Source: Streptomyces sp. DT2A-34 (GTDB lineage: Bacteria; Actinomycetota; Actinomycetes; Streptomycetales; Streptomycetaceae). Taken from it: a DNA stretch of 64,000 bases. The stretch spans positions 3,018,001 to 3,082,000 of the forward strand of contig NZ_JASTWJ010000001.1 in assembly GCF_030499515.1 (NCBI RefSeq), written 5' to 3'. Made by a program: the position numbers and the translations under genes. This document shows, piece after piece, positions 17,784 through 25,100 of the stretch (its first letter is position 1; every line of letters begins with the position of its first letter). The notes beneath the pieces are model-generated. The model made no database searches and was not told the DNA's origin. It worked only from the letters and a program-made list of their open reading frames with translations.

Positions 17784-18071
17784 GTGACGCTGCATCAGGT
17801 CCGAGGTGCTGCCCTGTCAGATTCCAGGAGCAGCACCTTAGGAACTCTCGCACAAGCGGCCATCGGCGGCAACGGCCAATTGATCATTTTCGTCGGGATC
17901 CTCGGTTGTGTGATCACCGGGGACAGCATCACCGGCATGCTTCGCCAAGCAACCTGGTTGGTCATCATCGTGACGGTGCTGGTTGCCTTGCGGATCGTGG
18001 AATCGGCGCTCTCACGTCGGCACCGGTCCGTGGACTATCCGTGGACAAGTCACGTCTCACCGATCAATTAG
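17784..18071 (+). CDS. Small membrane protein of the element
   Basis: 95 aa from GTG 17784, which has AAGGAG at good distance. Two hydrophobic segments are seen (about residues 32-48, LIIFVGILGCVITG, and 55-72, ATWLVIIVTVLVALRIV). The last codons run through the 22-bp inner-end repeat and stop 37 bp before attR, so its C-terminus overlaps the presumed recombination arm. Not recognised; actinomycete elements often carry small membrane proteins next to their ends. Confidence 0.5.
   Translation: MTLHQVRGAALSDSRSSTLGTLAQAAIGGNGQLIIFVGILGCVITGDSITGMLRQATWLVIIVTVLVALRIVESALSRRHRSVDYPWTSHVSPIN
18026..18047. repeat. Inner-end repeat copy 2
   Basis: Matches 12872-12893 at 21 of 22 positions, same orientation, about 60 bp from attR. 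Confidence 0.6.
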
Positions 18072-18107
18072 ACGCCCGTGACCTGCGCACACGTCTGGGA
18101 CCGAAGG

Positions 18108-18152
18108 GGCCTCCGGAGCCGTGTGCGCAGGTTCGAATCCTGCCGGGGGCAC
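18108..18152 (+). repeat. attR: second copy of the tRNA-Arg 3' half
   Basis: Identical over 45 bp to 12725-12769. It lacks the 5' half of a tRNA and so is not a gene. Confidence 0.9.
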
Positions 18153-18163
18153 TCCGGAACAAG

Positions 18164-18198
18164 CTCCTGACCTGCAGAAATACAGGTCGGGAGTTTTT
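18164..18198 (+). terminator. Original tRNA-Arg terminator, now beyond attR
   Basis: An 11-bp stem CTCCTGACCTG/CAGGTCGGGAG (one G-T pair) is followed by TTTTT. It lies 12 bp past the attR copy, exactly where the terminator of the uninterrupted tRNA would have been. Confidence 0.8.
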
Positions 18199-18482
18199 GC
18201 GTTCACGCCAAAACGCACACGGTCTTTTGACCGTTGCTCTTTCCGGTCCGGTAGCGTCCCGAACAACGCGGCCATCCCCCTTTTTTGGCGCGTTACTGCA
18301 GGTCAAAGCCATTTCACGAGGCGTTCGGTTGCCACACTCAGGGCCAGATTCCGAACCTTGGCGCCGACGCGAAGGTCAGCAGCGTTCCCGCCTGGAGAAC
18401 CGCGTGTGACCTGCCTAAATGTGACCGACAGCACACCGAACCGCAAACGGCCTGGTGGGTCGTCACCGTTTCGGCCCAGGCT

Positions 18483-18875
18483 CTACTCGTCCGGCTGTTT
18501 CGGACTTGGTGCACGACGGCCGAGGTTGGACGGGAGGGCGCACCACTGGCCGAGATCGGCCGCTCCCTCGATCGGGCCATATCCCCTCCCTTGAGTCACC
18601 GGAGTTGTCCCGTGGTGGGTGAACCGAGCCGGCCCTGTTGTCGTGGGAGCCGTACGCCGAGGCGGCGCCGAGAGGGTCCAGGGCGGCTCGCCCGGCTCGG
18701 TGAGGGTTGCCACGCGGCCGTCGGAGTCGTAGGCGTAGGCGATCTTCAGAGCCGGGGAGATCCGCGGGTCCCAGACCTGGCGCAGCCTGCCGGAGGCGTC
18801 GTAGGCGTAGGTGGTGACGGTCTCGGGCGTGGCCTTGTCGGCTCCGGGGCCGGTGGCCCACAGCCCTGTCCCCAC
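18483..18875 (-). pseudogene. Rhs/YD-repeat protein fragment
   Basis: About 50 residues (near 18660-18840) contain two YD-type repeats, YAYDASGRLRQVWD and YAYDSDGRVATLT, typical of large Rhs/teneurin-like wall-associated toxins of Streptomyces. The flanking sequence has no family resemblance and there is no start or full-length frame. This is a relic of a much longer gene. The 330 bp between attR and this fragment hold nothing else recognisable. Confidence 0.65.
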
Positions 18876-19006
18876 TCAGCGGCCTGCTCAGGCCGCCCCT
18901 ACGGCGCCGCGCCGCGTCGACCGGCTGAGAACGTCGGCCTCTTCCCACCCACCACCCACCACCCAAGGGTGTTCAAAGGGAGCGCCCCGCAAGTACGTTA
19001 ACGACA

Positions 19007-19021
19007 ACGAAAACCGTTTCA
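19007..19021 (+). promoter_or_regulatory. Weak Zur-box-like sequence before methyltransferase gene
   Basis: ACGAAAACCGTTTCA lies 19 bp before the ATG. It keeps the GAAAA...TTTCA halves of the actinobacterial Zur consensus (TGAAAATGATTTTCA) but with poor spacing. It counts only because several better boxes occur in this island. Confidence 0.3.
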
Positions 19022-19039
19022 GATATTTTGGGAGTTCCG

Positions 19040-19846
19040 ATGACCGCACAACAGGCAGCGATTGGAGAGGTGTTCAGCGCAGGTGCCGAGGAGTTCCACA
19101 GCTGGTCGCCGCTGCTGTGGGACCGTGTCGGGCAGGCCACGGTGGACATGTCGGCTCCTTCCGTCGGCGAGCGGGTCCTCGACAGCTGCTGCGGGGCCGG
19201 AGCATCGGCGCTGCCGGCGGCCCGTGCGGTCGGCCCTGGCGGACTGGTCGATGCGGTGGACCTCTCCGGGGCCCTCGTGGCTCTCGGCGAACGGCGCGCG
19301 CGGCAGGATGGTCTGGCGAACCTACGGTTCCACCAGCACGACGTGACGGCGTGGGCGGCACCCGAGGGCGGCTATGACCTGGTGCAGTGCGCGCTGGGCG
19401 TGTTCTTCTTCCCCGACATGGACCGCGATACCGCCAAGCTTGCGGGTCTGCTGCGGCCAGGTGGGCGGCTCGCGGTGACCGTATGGGAGAAGGAGGCGCT
19501 CGGCGGTTGGGGGCAGGCGTTCAAGGGCGCGGTAGAGGCCGAGCGGGAATGGCCGGGGTCGTCGCAGCCAGACCAACTGGCCCGGATCGACACCGCCGAC
19601 GCGCTCGCCACCTGGCTGGCGGACCTCGGGCTGAGGGGTCCCCGAGTCGTGCGCCGGGATCTCGCCGTGCCGCTGACCCCCGCGACCGCCTGGGACCTGG
19701 CGGTGGGCAGCGGCACCCGCGCCCTGCTGAACGGGCTCACGCCCGACGCGGTGGAACGCGTCCGCGGCCACTTCACCGCCGCGTTGGAGGCGGCGTCGGT
19801 AACGGATTTGGACGTCCGGATCCTGACCGGGACGGCCGTGGCATGA
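19040..19846 (+). CDS. Class I SAM-dependent methyltransferase
   Basis: 268 aa from ATG 19040 (GGGAG upstream). The SAM-binding motif I is VLDSCCGAGASALPAAR, followed by the acidic end of strand 2 (VDAVDLSGALV), then HQHDVTAW and YDLVQCALGVFFFPD (motifs II/III). It resembles the UbiE/Methyltransf_11 type; the substrate is unknown. The next gene overlaps by ATGA, so the two are translationally coupled. It lies tail to tail with the zinc ABC operon, and a weak Zur-like box precedes it. Confidence 0.85.
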   Translation: MTAQQAAIGEVFSAGAEEFHSWSPLLWDRVGQATVDMSAPSVGERVLDSCCGAGASALPAARAVGPGGLVDAVDLSGALVALGERRARQDGLANLRFHQHDVTAWAAPEGGYDLVQCALGVFFFPDMDRDTAKLAGLLRPGGRLAVTVWEKEALGGWGQAFKGAVEAEREWPGSSQPDQLARIDTADALATWLADLGLRGPRVVRRDLAVPLTPATAWDLAVGSGTRALLNGLTPDAVERVRGHFTAALEAASVTDLDVRILTGTAVA

Positions 19847-20256
19847 CCCGGAGGCCGCATCACACCGCCGCACGGCAGGCCGCCGAGGGTTTCACGGCCG
19901 CGGTCTGCCGGGCCCAGGACGGCTGCGGCACAGCGGATGGCCGCGTTCTCGAAGCGCTGCGCGGCGCCACCCAGCGGGTGCCGTTCGGGCTGCTCGTCGC
20001 CACCGGCTGCCTGGGCCGACACCTGCATTGCCCGCACCACGAGGGCAACCAGGTGCCACGCACGGGCCACCGCGTGGTCGTCCAGCCGTGCAGCCGTGAC
20101 CGTACGCCGCTCGGACCCGCCGTCGCCTTCGGCCCCCTCATGGATCCGGAGCAGGCTGAGGCACTGGCCGTCTGGCTGGCGGAGGGCCTGCACCAAGGGC
20201 ACCGCCCTCCGCGTCGCCTGCTGGCCGTACGTCCCTCGCGCGCCCCGGAGCCGTGA
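19843..20256 (+). CDS. Cys-containing thioredoxin-fold-like protein, possibly [2Fe-2S]
   Basis: 137 aa, starting in the ATGA overlap with the methyltransferase. It resembles the [2Fe-2S] ferredoxin-like protein encoded at 32065. There are two N-terminal cysteines six residues apart (VCRAQDGC), a later pair (TGCLGRHLHC), and then a strand with VVVQPCSRDRTPLG and a helix with PEQAEALAVWLAEG. The Cys spacing differs from classical thioredoxin-like ferredoxins (C-x3-C), so cluster binding is uncertain; zinc binding by the CHCPHH-like patch is an alternative. Its ending faces the end of the ABC permease gene. Confidence 0.55.
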   Translation: MTRRPHHTAARQAAEGFTAAVCRAQDGCGTADGRVLEALRGATQRVPFGLLVATGCLGRHLHCPHHEGNQVPRTGHRVVVQPCSRDRTPLGPAVAFGPLMDPEQAEALAVWLAEGLHQGHRPPRRLLAVRPSRAPEP

Positions 20257-20305
20257 CGGGCCGGCGTACACCGCCCACGTGGTGCGCGGACCGGCCTTCG
20301 GGGTC

Positions 20306-21187
20306 TCACCGACCGGCGGGCAAGGGGGCGGCCCCGTCCGGACGTCGGACGAACTTCGCGAGGAGCCCGTGGCGGGGAGCCAGGCACCAGGTGAGTGCGA
20401 ACAGGCCGGTGAGGACGACGACCACCGAGCCGCCGGCGGCCAGGTCGTAGGTGTACGAGACGTACAGACCCGCCACGCTCCCGGCACAGCCGATCAACGA
20501 GGCCAGCAGCGTCATCGCCCACAGCCGCTCCGTCAGCATGCGGGCGGTGGCGGCGGGCGTGATGAGCAGGGCGAGGACGAGGATGTTGCCGACCGCTTCC
20601 AGGGACATCACGATCGTCGTGGTGACGACGACGTAGAGCGCCAGGTCGAGGCGGAACACCGGCAGGCCCGCCGCGCGTGCCGTTTCGCGGTCGAGGCTGA
20701 CGGCGACCAGTTCCTTGCCGATCGCCAGCACGACGAGGACCAGTACGGCGCCGACGGCGGCCACCGTCCACACGTCCGACGCGCTCACCGCCAGCACTTG
20801 CCCGAACAGGAAGGACGACAGGTCCGTCGTCCAGCTGTCCCGGGTGGATACCAGGACGATGCCCAGTCCGAAGGCGAAGGCGAAGAAGACGCCGATGACG
20901 GTGTCCTCTTTCAGCCGCCGGTTCTGGGAGACGAAGGCGATCAGCACCGCCGTGGTGATGCCGGCCGCGGCACCACCGAGCAGGAGATTGCCCTCGAAGG
21001 CGTAGGCGAGTGCGACGCCGGGGAAGGCCGAGTGGGCGACCGCGTCGCCGATGAACGCCATGCCGCGCAGCACGACGTACACGCCGACGACGCCGCACAC
21101 CAGGCCGATGATCGCTGCCACGGCGAACGCCCTCTGCATGAACGGGAGTTGCCAGGGATCGGTGAAGAAGGCGATCAGGTCACTCAT
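20306..21187 (-). CDS. Metal (probably zinc) ABC transporter permease, anchored-repeat type
   Basis: Inner-membrane channel of an ABC-3 family (ZnuB/TroC-like) importer. 293 aa with about eight or nine hydrophobic segments and the family signature region GMAFIGDAVAHSAFPGVALAY near residues 47-67. It is the last gene of the operon and overlaps the ATPase gene by ATGA. The company of repeat-bearing wall proteins matches the 'anchored repeat-type ABC transporter' permeases (TIGR03770 group) known in propionibacteria and other actinobacteria. Metal specificity (Zn over Mn) is inferred from the Zur-like operator and His-rich neighbours. Confidence 0.88.
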   Translation of the reverse strand: MSDLIAFFTDPWQLPFMQRAFAVAAIIGLVCGVVGVYVVLRGMAFIGDAVAHSAFPGVALAYAFEGNLLLGGAAAGITTAVLIAFVSQNRRLKEDTVIGVFFAFAFGLGIVLVSTRDSWTTDLSSFLFGQVLAVSASDVWTVAAVGAVLVLVVLAIGKELVAVSLDRETARAAGLPVFRLDLALYVVVTTTIVMSLEAVGNILVLALLITPAATARMLTERLWAMTLLASLIGCAGSVAGLYVSYTYDLAAGGSVVVVLTGLFALTWCLAPRHGLLAKFVRRPDGAAPLPAGR

Positions 21188-21933
21188 GACGCGGTCACCG
21201 TGCCGATCGCGCGGTCGAGGCCGAACGCCCGCAGCATCTGGTCGGAGTCGGCGAGGAGGCCGGGCCCTCCCTCGGCGACGACCGTGCGGTTGATCAGCGC
21301 CACCCGGCCGCAGGTGCGGGCGGCCGCAGCCAGGTCATGGGTGGTCATCAGCAGCGCCCTGCCTTCCGCGGCCAGCCGGCCGAACAACTCGTTCAACAAC
21401 TCCTGGGTGGGGACGTCGACTCCGGTGAACGGCTCGTCCAGGAGCAGGATGCGCGGGCCGGCCGCCAGGGCGCGGGCCACCAGGACCCGCTGCCGCTGGC
21501 CACCGGACAGCTCACCGATCGGGCGCCGCCGCAGCTCGGCGAGCCCCGTCAGCTCCAACGCCTCCTCCACCGCCGCCCGGTCCGCCGCCCCCGGACGGCG
21601 CAGCCAGCCCATCAGCCGGGTACGGCCGGTGAGCACCGCGCCCGCGATGTCGATCGGGAAGTCCCAGGCGAACTCGTGGCGTTGAGGCACGTACCCGATC
21701 CGCTGACCGGCTCTACGTCCGGTCCGCCCCTCCACGGCCACCTCTCCCCCAGCCATGGGAACCAGCCCGAGCACAGCCCGCAGCAGGGTTGTCTTGCCAG
21801 CGCCGTTGGGTCCGATGAGCCCGACCAGCTCTCCCGCGTCGACGGCCAGGTCGGCCTTCTCCAGGGCGATCCGCCCGCCGAGGACGACGGTCGCGCCCGT
21901 GACCCGCAGCAGCGGGTCCGATCTGTCAGCCAC
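21184..21933 (-). CDS. Metal ABC transporter ATP-binding protein, anchored-repeat type
   Basis: 249 aa from GTG 21933 behind AGGAGG. The ABC ATPase motifs are complete: Walker A GPNGAGKTTL, Q-loop YVPQRHEF, signature LSGGQRQRV, Walker B ILLLDEPFTGVD and the switch His in MTTHDLA. It overlaps the preceding wall-protein gene by 8 bp and the permease gene by 4 bp, so the three are coupled. Confidence 0.92.
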   Translation of the reverse strand: MADRSDPLLRVTGATVVLGGRIALEKADLAVDAGELVGLIGPNGAGKTTLLRAVLGLVPMAGGEVAVEGRTGRRAGQRIGYVPQRHEFAWDFPIDIAGAVLTGRTRLMGWLRRPGAADRAAVEEALELTGLAELRRRPIGELSGGQRQRVLVARALAAGPRILLLDEPFTGVDVPTQELLNELFGRLAAEGRALLMTTHDLAAAARTCGRVALINRTVVAEGGPGLLADSDQMLRAFGLDRAIGTVTAS

Positions 21934-23479
21934 GTGCGGTCCTCCTGCGGCGTGCGGCGAGGAAGGACACGGCTCCCACGGCAGTGAGGACGGCGGCGGC
22001 CGAGCCCAGGAGTACGGCCTGACCGGCGCCGGTAGAAGCCATCGAGCCGTTGGTATCGTCCGTCGAAGAGCCGCCCGTGGAACCGGTGTCGGAGGCGGTG
22101 CCCGCCGTGTCCGAGGAAGAGGAACCGGACGTCCCGGAGGTGCCGGCCGCTCCCTTGCCCGAGCCGTCGCCCGGCGTCACCGTGCCGGGATCGGTGTCGC
22201 CGACCGCGAACGTCACCGTCTCGGTGTCGGAGACCTTCGTACCGCTCGCAAGCGTGCCGCTCATCTTGAACGTCAAACGGTACGTCCCTTCCTTGGTGAA
22301 CGCCCACCCGCCATGTGCGTGCGTGTTGGCGGGCACGTCGAAGGAGTCCGGTACCCCGTCCTTGCTGTTGAACAGGACGCTCGCGCCCGACATGGCGTCG
22401 TATGTGTAGAGCGCGTAGGTTCCCGGACCGTCGACCTTGGTGAGTGAGAACTCCACGCCTCCCTTGGTCGCCCCGGCCTTGATGTTGTCCGTCGACCAGC
22501 CGGGCCACAGCAGCCCGTCCTGCTGCACCTGGTCGAGCAGCCACACGGGGTCGCCGCCCTTGCCGAGGAACGCGAACTCGTCGCCCGCCGGGAGGGTGTT
22601 CTTGGCCGCGGGCTTGACGTGCAGGACCACGGAGGAGGGCTCGCGCCAGGTGGTCCTTCCCGAGACGGTTCCGTCCTTGATGTGGATCTGCAGCTTGTTG
22701 TCGACGACGCGGGCGGCGAAGTCGACGTGGCCCTCGTCGAGGACCTTCTTGTCGGACACGACGCCGCCGGCAGCCGTGGTGGCGGCCAGGGCGGTGCGCC
22801 GCTCGGCCTCAGCCGCCTCCGTCACAGCCTTCCCGGCCGCCGCCGGGGTCGGCGGGGTCTGCACATTCTCGGTGACTTCCCCGGCGGAGATCTCGTCGGC
22901 GACCGGCTCTTCGGTGGCCGTGTCCTCCCCATCCGCGGTGTCCCCGACCACGACCGTGTACACGGTCCCCACGGACAGTTCCCGCCCGTCCGCGGCCGTG
23001 GCCTCCGCGGTGAAGATGACCCGGTACGTGCCGTCCTCGCTGAACTCCCAGCGCGTGCCACCCTGCTGGCCAACTGGCAGCTCGTGCTCGTCGGGCAGGT
23101 CGTCCGCACTGTCGAACAGCAGCGCGTCCTCGGCTCTGCCGCCTGCCTGTTCATCCTCGTCCGAGTACACCTTCAGGTCACCCGGCCCGTCGAGCCCGGT
23201 CAGCGACCACCGAACGGTGTCCCCGGCTACCGCGCCCTCGGGCACGCCGGTGGTGTCCCACCCGGGTGCCGACGCGTCTGCCGCGTCCGCACTGCCTACG
23301 TCGATCACATGGGCTCGGTCGGCCGGATCCAGGGTCAGCAGTCCGTCCGCATAAGCGATCCGGCCGAGTCCGCGCCCAGATGCCGTCCCGTCGTCCGCGA
23401 CGGCGACGCCGCCCCCCGCCACGGTGGCCGCGAGCACCACCGCCACAGCTACCCGCTGCACTCTACGCATGCCCCTCAT
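21926..23479 (-). CDS. Cell-wall-anchored repeat protein linked to the ABC transporter (two repeats)
   Basis: 517 aa. I start at ATG 23479 (GGGGAGG upstream); this overlaps the lipoprotein stop as TGATG. Domain order: signal peptide (about 5-30), a first repeat domain (about 35-180), a linker, a second repeat domain (about 230-415), and a Gly/Ser/Thr-rich stalk. Then follow the sortase-like motif MASTG, a hydrophobic segment and RRRR. The second repeat has the full family pattern: VVLHVKPAAK, FLGKGGDPVWLL, LLWPGWSTDNI, DGPGTYALY and NTHAHGGWAF. The first repeat has RWEF instead of HxHxxW. This matches the TIGR03769/TIGR03773 surface-anchored repeat group. It probably presents metal to, or tethers, the importer at the surface. 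Confidence 0.85.
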   Translation of the reverse strand: MRGMRRVQRVAVAVVLAATVAGGGVAVADDGTASGRGLGRIAYADGLLTLDPADRAHVIDVGSADAADASAPGWDTTGVPEGAVAGDTVRWSLTGLDGPGDLKVYSDEDEQAGGRAEDALLFDSADDLPDEHELPVGQQGGTRWEFSEDGTYRVIFTAEATAADGRELSVGTVYTVVVGDTADGEDTATEEPVADEISAGEVTENVQTPPTPAAAGKAVTEAAEAERRTALAATTAAGGVVSDKKVLDEGHVDFAARVVDNKLQIHIKDGTVSGRTTWREPSSVVLHVKPAAKNTLPAGDEFAFLGKGGDPVWLLDQVQQDGLLWPGWSTDNIKAGATKGGVEFSLTKVDGPGTYALYTYDAMSGASVLFNSKDGVPDSFDVPANTHAHGGWAFTKEGTYRLTFKMSGTLASGTKVSDTETVTFAVGDTDPGTVTPGDGSGKGAAGTSGTSGSSSSDTAGTASDTGSTGGSSTDDTNGSMASTGAGQAVLLGSAAAVLTAVGAVSFLAARRRRTARG

Positions 23480-25014
23480 CAGGCGTCCCTCCCCAGGCAC
23501 TTGGCGAGCTCGGTCGCGTTGTGCCGCATCATCGATACGTAGTCGTCGACGTTGTCGTCGAACGAGTCGCCGTAGATCGTGCAGATCCCGACGCCCTCGT
23601 CCTCGGCGACCCGGCGCAGCACGTCGGCGCGCGCCGCGAGGTTCGGCTCCAGGAACACCGACGGGACCTTCTTCTCCCGGATGGTGTCGCCGAGTTCCTC
23701 GACCTCGGCCGCGCTCGGCTCCTGGTTGGGCACGGGCACGACGAAGCCCGCGATCTCCATGCCGTACGCCTTGGCGAGGTAGCCGAAGGCGTCGTGGGTG
23801 GTGATCAGCTTGCGGTTCTGCTCCGGCACGGTGGCGAGCTTCTTGGCGACCTCCTCATCAAGGGCGCCGAGCGTCTTCAGATATGAGGCGGCGTTCTTCT
23901 CATACGTCGCTCTCCCGTCCGGGTCGGCCTTGATCAGCTCGGCCTCGATCCGCCGGACGTACGCCGCCGCGTTGGCGACGTCCGCCCAGGCGTGCGGGTC
24001 CATGTCGCCGTGCACGTGCTTGCCGATCACGGCCTGCGGCAGTACCCACAGTTCGTCGCCCGGCTCGCCGAGGAAGGCGTACGGCTCCTCCTTCGGCACG
24101 GCCTCCTTGGCCCGGTCGGGAACGTTCAGCACCACGTCGCCGGCCGGGAGACGCTCAGGCTCGCCGCTCTTGTCGTCGTCAGCGCGGACGTAGACCTTCC
24201 CGGTCTCGGCGTTGAGCGCGACATCGGCGTGCCCGCCGTCGAGCACTCTGGCTCCCTCGGGCGCTTCGGCGTCGTCGCCGACGGTGAAGGTGAAAGTGCC
24301 GCTGCCGATGTCCTTGGTCTTCCCGTCGAGGGTCTCGGTCTGCCCCTCGACGGTCAGCCGGTACGTTCCGGGCTCGCTGAACGCCCAGTTGACGTGCGTG
24401 TGCGCCTCGGGCGGCAGGGTGAAGGAGTCGGCGTCGTCGAGGCCGTCGGCGGAGTCGATGTACACCTTGGGCTTGCCGAGCGTGTCGGTGAGATACACGC
24501 GCAGCTCGCCGGGCCCTTCCAGCTTCGTGGCGGCCGTCCGGACTTGGGAGCCGTCTCCGGCGACCTCGCCTTCGACGGCCCAGCCGAGCCACAGCACGTC
24601 GAGCCCGAGGTCCTCCTCCAGCTTGATGACCGTGCCGCCGTGCTGCTCGAGCTTCTCGGCGATCTCGATCTTCGGGGCGGACTTACGGGCGTTGGTGTGG
24701 ACCATCTTCATGATCCCGGGCTCTTCGAGCAGCAGTCCGTTGCTGAACACGACGTCGGCCCTGGCGACCTTGGCCGCGTCGCCGGGGCTGGGCTCGTAGG
24801 AGTGCGGGTCGCCGTGGTGCGGCACGATCGAGGTGACCTCGACGCGGTCGCCGCCGACCTGCTCGACGAGGTCGGCGATGATCCCGGTGGTCGTCGACAC
24901 CCTCAACTCGGCATCCGACGAAGCGGCTTGAAGCCCGCTGCACCCTGACAGTAACGCGCTCGCCGCGATCAGCGCGGCGGCGGTAGCGGTGGTGCGTCTG
25001 GGGTGGCCCCACAT
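23479..25014 (-). CDS. Zinc-type substrate-binding lipoprotein with an inserted surface-repeat domain
   Basis: 511 aa. ATG 25014 follows AAGGAGGAGCCCC; the frame upstream to 25104 lacks a site. The lipobox is LLSGC. The ZnuA-like (cluster A-I) fold is split. The N-lobe (about 30-165) has a metal-ligand His region VPHHGDPHSYEPS. After it come about 170 residues of the surface-repeat domain (with AHTHVNWAF). The second half of the binding protein then resumes at HVHGDMDPHAW, with THDAFGYLAKAYG and the C-terminal acidic DSFDDNVDDYVSMM. Within the insert the repeat is permuted: its second half comes before its first half. This corresponds to the TIGR03772 group. Confidence 0.88.
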   Translation of the reverse strand: MWGHPRRTTATAAALIAASALLSGCSGLQAASSDAELRVSTTTGIIADLVEQVGGDRVEVTSIVPHHGDPHSYEPSPGDAAKVARADVVFSNGLLLEEPGIMKMVHTNARKSAPKIEIAEKLEQHGGTVIKLEEDLGLDVLWLGWAVEGEVAGDGSQVRTAATKLEGPGELRVYLTDTLGKPKVYIDSADGLDDADSFTLPPEAHTHVNWAFSEPGTYRLTVEGQTETLDGKTKDIGSGTFTFTVGDDAEAPEGARVLDGGHADVALNAETGKVYVRADDDKSGEPERLPAGDVVLNVPDRAKEAVPKEEPYAFLGEPGDELWVLPQAVIGKHVHGDMDPHAWADVANAAAYVRRIEAELIKADPDGRATYEKNAASYLKTLGALDEEVAKKLATVPEQNRKLITTHDAFGYLAKAYGMEIAGFVVPVPNQEPSAAEVEELGDTIREKKVPSVFLEPNLAARADVLRRVAEDEGVGICTIYGDSFDDNVDDYVSMMRHNATELAKCLGRDA

Positions 25015-25100
25015 GGGGCTCCTCCTTCTCTCGAACACGACAATGCCGCGTACGACGGACCGGGTGGCTGCCATGCGCCGGTCCGTCGTACGCGGAGCTT

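Larger units (their letters stand above)
12770..18107. mobile_element. Decayed tRNA-Arg-integrated element (AICE/prophage-like remnant), 5.3 kb
   Basis: Bounded by the 45-bp attL/attR copies. It contains a truncated integrase next to attL in the usual place, an IS701-like insertion, a toxin-like gene, a broken transposase, an interrupted hypothetical gene and a small membrane protein. No replication (Rep) or transfer (FtsK/Tra) gene remains, so it is presumably immobile. Whether it was an actinomycete integrative element or a prophage cannot be told from what is left. Confidence 0.8.

Noticed and set aside
18108..18152. A second tRNA-Arg gene
   Set aside because: Only the 3' half is present; it is the attR copy.
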